Source of the DNA: Ahaetulla prasina
Lineage: Eukaryota; Chordata; Lepidosauria; Squamata; Colubridae
Reading direction: 5' to 3'
DNA: 64,000 nucleotides
NCBI RefSeq assembly: GCF_028640845.1
Contig: NC_080542.1
Coordinates: 64,121,064 to 64,185,063 of the forward strand
The notes beneath the pieces were generated by a model. The model searched no databases, was not told the origin of the DNA, and worked only from the letters and a program-made list of their open reading frames with translations. The first letter of the stretch is position 1, and each line of letters starts with the position of its first letter. This document shows, in pieces, positions 59,000 to 64,000 of this stretch. Made by a program: the position numbers and the translations under genes.

Positions 59000-59365
59000 A
59001 CAATCCTATTCTATTCAATGCTTGGGGGAACACAGTCCCTGGAAAGCTAAAAGGCTAGTGCATCCAGAATCTCAATGGGAGGTTTTTGCAAATTGATGAG
59101 ATTACTACAGAGGCCTTCAGGGTCCTGTAACATTTGAAGGAAAGGACCTGAGTATGCCCATCCTACTTAATTTACAAGGGTGGGCAGTACCCTCAGCGAG
59201 ATGCAATCTTACAAAAAAATTGTCCCAGTGCCATGTAAGCTTTAAAGGTTTCAACCAACATCTTAAATTGCACATGCGAGCCAGTGGAAACCATAAAAAA
59301 ACCCAGAACTGTACACACCAGCATACTGGATCAGTAGCAGCTTACAGATTGTCTTTGATGGCAAT
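59000..59365 (-). mobile_element. Old L2-like LINE fragment, minus strand
   Basis: GCCATGTAAGCTTTAAAGGT, TTCAACCAACATCTTAAATT and GCACATGCGAGCCAGTGG parallel GCCATGGAGCGCTTTAAAGG, TAACCAACACCTTAAAGTGC and GCCAGTGCAGTC at 51.59-51.67 kb in the young L2-like copy. The frame is destroyed. Confidence 0.65.
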
Positions 59366-59559
59366 CACAGAATGAATTGGGAAACTGTTTCAACTCTGTG
59401 TTTCTTTTGTAGAATGCAAATTTATAGATTTGGTTTCCGAGAAAAGTACTTTGATACCTATATTCTTTTGTTTCTTTGAAATGAATACCAATGGTTCTCC
59501 ATCACAAAACTGTTACTAGTGGAAGTTTTGTGTGTGTTTTTAAATTCTCATGTTTTTAT

Positions 59560-59885
59560 TTATTTTTTATTTATTTTATTTATTTTGTCAATCATATATA
59601 ACAAGTAAAAGTATAAACATAATTTGGATACGTGAAAAGAAAAGGAATATTAGGACAGGGATGGTAGGCACACAGGTATACTTACGCATGCCCCTTACAG
59701 ACCTCTTAGGAATGGGGTGAAGTCAACAATAGACAGTTTAAGCTTAAAGTTTTGAGGGTTTGGGGAAGAAACTACAGAGTCAGGTAGTGCATTCCAGGCA
59801 TTGACCACTCTGTTGCTGAAGTCATATTTTCTGCAATCAAGTTTGGAGCTATTTACCTTGAGTTTGTATCTATTATTCACCATAG
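59560..59885 (-). mobile_element. CR1/L2-group LINE 3' end, minus strand
   Basis: The minus-strand frame encodes KLDCRKYDFSNRVVNAWNAL, PDSVVSSPNPQNFKLKLSIV, ending DFTPFLRGL, the same protein end as the copies at 11.0 and 60.5 kb. The 3' UTR and a TTTATTTATTTTATTTATTT tail lie at the low-coordinate side. Truncated at about 59885. Confidence 0.8.
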
Positions 59886-59999
59886 AAGATTTTTTTTCAT
59901 TTCCAAAAGGGAAACTGAAAAATATATGTACAAGTGGAATACTCACCACATGCCTGTTTCAAGGTCATACCATTTCTGCAACATCTGTGTTGAGATCAG

Positions 60000-60830
60000 A
60001 ATGACCTTTCCTGTAAATCTTTGAACTTTTGAAGGTAGTATTTTCAACTTCTTCACCACATATGATCTAAGTGCCAAAGCTCACTGTAACAACATTGCCA
60101 AAAAGGCATTAAGAGTTGTAAACCTAATCTTGCATAGCTTCTTCTCCAGTAAGATTACACTACTAACCAGAGCATACAAAACATCTGCTAGACCAATTCT
60201 CAAATACAGCTCATCTGCCTGGAACCCACACTGCATATCAAACATTAATACAATAGAGCGTGTCCAGAAATATTTCACAAGAAGAGTCCTCCACTCCTCT
60301 GCTCACAAGAAAATACCTTATGCCACCAGACTTAAATTCTGGGTTTACAAAATTTAGAACTACGCCGCTTTCGGTATGACCTGAGTTTAACTCATAGAAT
60401 CATCTATTACAAAGTCCTTCCTGTCGAAGACTACTTCAACTTCAATTGCAACAGTACACGAGCACACAATTTTTTTAAGCTTAATGTTAACTGCTCCAAT
60501 CTTGATTGCAGAAAATATGACTTCAGTAATAGAATTGTTAATGCTTGGAATATGCTACCTGACTCTGTGGTCTCTTCCCAAAATCCCCAAAGCTTCAACC
60601 AAAAACTGTCTACTATTGACCTCACCCCATTCATAAGAGGTCTGTAAGGGGCATGCATAAAAGCACAAATGTGCCTACTGTTCCTGTCCTATTGTTTCCT
60701 TTTGTTATATCCAATTAATATAGTTATTACATACTCATATATATGTTTATATATTGTATAGTTATTTCATACTTATGGTTATATATACTGTGTGACAAAA
60801 TAAATAAATAAATAAATAAATAATTCTTGA
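60000..60830 (+). mobile_element. CR1/L2-group LINE, longest 3' copy in this family
   Basis: Frames in order: LTRAYKTSARPILKYSSSAW and IERVQKYFTRRVL (60160-60300), then after a frame change LELRRFRYDLSLTHRIIYYK, CRKYDFSNRIVNAWNMLPDS and LTPFIRGL ending at about 60647. The 3' UTR ends TGTGACAAAATAAATAAATA (60790-60823). The reverse-transcriptase core is absent. It faces the minus-strand copy at 59.6-59.9 kb, so the two form a widely spaced inverted pair. Confidence 0.8.
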
Positions 60831-61549
60831 TGAAATGCAATGTTCTCCAATTTTTGCTATCTGATTTCTCTTTGCCAACAATTTTTTGAAGGCTGAAAAG
60901 AATAGCTAAGCCAGAATTGCCCAATTCAGAGGCTGATGAAAACAGTGACTGCAATTTCATGGTCTGTATCATACTGTCAAGTGCTCCTCACTGTAAATGA
61001 CAACTTCAATTTGGCCCATTCCTAGAAATATTTCAAGTAACTGAATAGAACTATATGCATAACCAGTGTCCATATGTTATGGTAGTAAATTTGCACATAA
61101 TCTCTTTACAGGTACATAAAGCTTTATTAAATAAGTGGGTTAAAAACTTCTCTTTTAATTCAACTAATTCAGCTGTTTTCTATTGGTGTCTAACATGAAT
61201 ATAATTTTTTTTCCATTTTTCAGAATAATTGAAAGCAGTTTTAGCTCAGCCTTAATTTACAACAATAGGACAATGAAAACTGCCATATGTTCAAACTGAA
61301 TTCTGAGCACAATAACTGATAAATAATGGAAAAGCCAAAAAAGAGTTCCAAAAAACATTATTTTTATTTTATTTATTACATTGTTTTATTTACTGCACAG
61401 ATCAAAAGAAATTGTAGGTGGTCTTTAAATACATGGATACATGATTTGCTGCCTCATCTGTCTTGGTAACCAAGAATAATAAACAAACAACTCAAACGGT
61501 ACAAATAAACATTTCTGACATTAAAAAAAAATCAATGACCAATACCCAC

Positions 61550-63335
61550 CCTTCTTTTCAATAACAGTCATAAGCCTTGGAGTCTGTCAGTTTCTTGATC
61601 TGTGCCCATCAACTTCTTATGCAACAGCAACCATAGCCTTCCAGTTACTGTTCAGAGAGGTATACTGTTTTCCTTCACCGTAAATCTCCCATTTAAGAAT
61701 GGCCTACAACTTTTCAATAGGATTTAGGTCAGGTGAGGAAGGGGGCCATGTCATTATTCTTTCATCTTTATGGCCTTTACTAGCTAGCCACACAGTGGAG
61801 TATTTTGATACATGTGATGGTGCATTGTCCTGCATAAAAATCATGGTCTTCTTGAAATATGGAAACTTTTTCCTATACTACTGCTTGAAGAAAGTGTCTT
61901 CTAAAAACTAGCAGTAAGTTTAGGAGTTGATTTTGAGTCCATATTCAACATGAAACGCTCCAACTAGCTCATCTTTAATTATGTCAGCCCATACTAGTAC
62001 CACATCTCCACCTTGCTGGCATCTGAGTTGAAGTGGAGCTCTGTACCTATTACTGACCCAGTCATGGACTCATCCATCTGATCTGTCAAGAGGCCTTCTC
62101 ATCTCATCAGTCCATAAAAACCTGTTTTCAGTTATTTCTTGGCCCAGTCTTGCCATCTCAACTTTTGTATCTTGTTCAGTGGTGGTCGGGTTTCAGCCTT
62201 CCTCACCTTGACCATGTCTCTGAGCACTGAACACCTTGTGCTTTTGGGCACTCCAGGTAGGTTGCAGTTCTGGAATATGACAGCACTGGAGGATAATGGA
62301 TTTCTGGTAGCTTCACTTTTCATTTGTTCTGACCTAGGCTTCCTTAGAGGGTATACAGCACAAATTTAGTCCTGGCAAACCTCTTTAATTTAGATGGCTG
62401 TGAATTATTGTCATTCCCAGTCAAAAGGCTTATCAAACAGTCTTGCAGGGGAGTGTTTACAAACACTCACCTTATCTCCCTTAGAATGTTGCCAGAGAAC
62501 TAATTGCCACACACAGGGCAAGGCCAAACTTAGCACAAAGTCAAATGTTCCTGCAAAAGCTCACATCCCATTCACTTCTCTTTTATGTCTTATGTGAGGG
62601 ACCAATCATCTCCAAGCCTTAGTCCCAAGTTGACCCTGTTTTTTTAATTGTTCCTGTCTCCTGGCAGCTCTATACATGCACACACTGGGAACTGGCTCAC
62701 ACAGTTCTGCCTCACTGATGTCAGACTCCAGAGATCCTGGAGGCAGCAAACAACTACCAAATGGCCTTGGCCCCCTCTGCCTCTGACTCAGACCCATCAT
62801 CCGAGCCCTCCCCAGACTCCAACACTGGCCCATGTTCCTCCCCAACTTCCTCGCTGTCCAACTCTGCTGCCAACTCTGCTGGCCACTGGTGGGCCACAAC
62901 ATGATTCTTCTCAAATCTTTGGCAGTTAACATGCATCTTTTTCCCCCCAACACATTTCTTATGACTCCTTTCGACTATTTGCAACAAAATGTTTGATGGT
63001 TCTGTGATCACACCCCAATATCTTAGCAATTTCAAGATTTCTGCATCCCTCTGAAAGACTTTTGATGTTTCAGAGTCAGTTAAATCTCCTTTTTGGCCCA
63101 TTTTGCCTGAGGAAAAGAAGCTGTCTAATAATTTTGCACACCTTGATATAGGGTATTGATCTGCTTAGGCCACACTCTCCATTATTACACAAATATACCA
63201 TCTGGTATGCTTATATCCACTAAGTATTCAAGTTTATGGAGGATGTCTGTCAAGTAACTTCTAGTCTGGAGATGAAAAATATCCATATAAATATGGTCAA
63301 AATACTCACTTGCCTAATAATTATGCACATAGTAT
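61550..63335 (-). pseudogene. Tc1/mariner-type transposase relic (DD37E), interrupted by an LTR
   Basis: On the minus strand the start MGQKGDLTDSETSKVF at 63101 fits the N-terminal helix-turn-helix of a Tc1-like transposase. The middle is at 62320-62140 (PLSSSAVIFQNCNLPGVPKS, then RCSVLRDMVKVRKAETRPPL). The catalytic end reads FMQDNAPSHVSKYSTVWL (about 61845) and TWPPSSPDLNPIE (about 61750). Between the second aspartate and the glutamate I count exactly 37 codons, so it is a DD37E enzyme, the type called TRT in vertebrates. Stops and shifts kill it. A left terminal-repeat-like word GTGCATAATTATTAGGCAAG, seen in reverse near 63320, marks the 5' end; the 3' end was not found. Confidence 0.8.
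62325..62952 (-). mobile_element. Solo LTR inserted in the Tc1-type transposase
   Basis: On the minus strand it begins TGTTGGGGGGAAAAAGATGC and ends GGTCAGAACA. The 4-bp AATG flanks it on both sides (62953-62956 and 62321-62324), and removing it restores the transposase reading order on either side. A TATA-like ACATAAAAGAGAAG lies in its second half. No retrotransposon interior is attached. The open frames 62606-63101 on the minus strand and 62648-62929 on the plus strand run through it and are not genes. Confidence 0.75.
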
Positions 63336-64000
63336 ATGAATTGGAACAGAATATGAAGCAACTAAGTATGGAAGCTTCATACTGGCAACAATGTTACAAA
63401 AATGGTTTTCCCAGCTGTAGTAAATGTTTATTAAAACTGGAGTATCAGAAAGGATGAACAAAACAACCCTGGTGCTTTTGAATTATGGTACTGGGAAAAA
63501 AGCATTGAACTAGAAGAACAAATATTTCAGTAATAGTTGTAAAATCAAGCTGCTCACATGAACAACTAATAATAATCCGCTCCTGTCAACAAGAGTGACA
63601 GGATATCACTTCGATGCTTGGAAAAACCAAAGGCAACTAAAAGCAGGCCAACAAAAGACAAGGTGAATAGGAATGATACAAGCTTGTGCTAATCACCTTG
63701 TCTTTACTTGAAAGACAATTCTGTAAAATTGGGCTTATCAAGTCTTGAAGAATCTGAAGTGTGTTGATGCTTGAACAACAATGTATAGATGTGTGAATCC
63801 TCATCAAACTAGCCAATACCAAACTCTACTGGATTTGCTTGATATTTTGTCCAGGTAAGAACTGCTAAACTCAATCCTCTAATTAAAAAAAATTGTGTGA
63901 CTGCTCTTAATTTTAAGTCTTTTGAGACTCTACAGTTTCCAATATTATCATTACTCTTGGTAGGAAATTCCAATATTATCATTACTCTTCTCACACTATA

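Larger units (their letters stand above)
58660..64000 (-). other. CNTNAP2: CNTNAP2 intron 3 (partial)
   Basis: All sequence upstream of the exon at 58512-58659 is intron to the window edge; no further exon was recognised. It is mostly LINE and Tc1-type relics. The last 0.65 kb (63350-64000) shows no recognised feature except a short inverted repeat AGACAAGGTGA / TCACCTTGTCT (63656 and 63694). Confidence 0.8.

Noticed and set aside
62606..63101. Minus-strand frames of 115 codons
   Set aside because: One begins as genuine transposase but both run into the inserted LTR; the acidic and basic runs are LTR sequence.
1..64000. Bacterial-type systems (operons, CRISPR, toxin-antitoxin, phage)
   Set aside because: Spliced vertebrate gene, SINEs and LINEs throughout; no ribosome-binding sites, gene clusters or spaced direct repeats.

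Overview
This window is vertebrate nuclear DNA, most likely from an advanced (colubroid-type) snake. It is AT-rich and intron-dominated, with one spliced gene broken over about 43 kb. It also carries a typically squamate set of repeats: CR1/L3 'Snake1'-type LINEs (one ending in a CTATT/AATAG microsatellite), an L2-like LINE, R4-type and L1 LINE fragments, several tRNA-derived SINEs, hAT and Tc1-type DNA transposons, and Ty3/gypsy-like LTR elements. No bacterial gene, operon, CRISPR array, rRNA or genuine tRNA gene was seen. Almost all open frames longer than 60 codons lie in transposon relics or are chance.

The host gene is CNTNAP2 (contactin-associated protein-like 2, CASPR2), on the minus strand. 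Five internal exons are present, with consensus splice sites and a continuous reading frame: 58512-58659 (end of the F5/8C discoidin domain), 29552-29761 and 25102-25286 (laminin G 1), 19955-20098 (end of laminin G 1) and 15183-15447 (start of laminin G 2). By human numbering these are exons 4-8. Everything else is intron: part of intron 8 (1-15182), introns 7, 6, 5 and 4, and part of intron 3 (58660-64000). The exons together encode a stretch of the neuronal adhesion ectodomain that is joined end to end after splicing.

Layout of the repeats: 1-1.8 kb, a decayed Ty3/gypsy pol end and LTR split by a hAT element; 4.5 kb SINE; 6.0-6.6 kb hAT; 10.9-11.3 kb LINE; 15.9-16.6 kb R4-like LINE split by a SINE; 18.8 and 21.6-22.7 kb CR1; 23.0-24.3 kb R4-like LINE; 25.9 kb young SINE; 34.6-35.9 kb hAT holding a solo LTR; 37.9-39.8 kb hAT-like element carrying what looks like a captured piece of TUBGCP4; 39.8-42.2 kb CR1 and L2 relics; 45.7 kb SINE; 47.3-48.6 kb possible L1-related element; 48.9 kb CR1; 50.5-52.7 kb L1 with an L2-like LINE nested inside; 55 kb Tc1-type MITEs; 59-60.8 kb LINEs; 61.5-63.3 kb DD37E Tc1-type transposase relic with a nested solo LTR.

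The most interesting structures are the TUBGCP4-like fragment inside a hAT-type element, the 3' tail shared by a SINE and an L2-like LINE, nested insertions datable by their target-site duplications, and small coding differences in CNTNAP2 exons 5 and 7. Family names rest on recognition by eye; no database search was possible.
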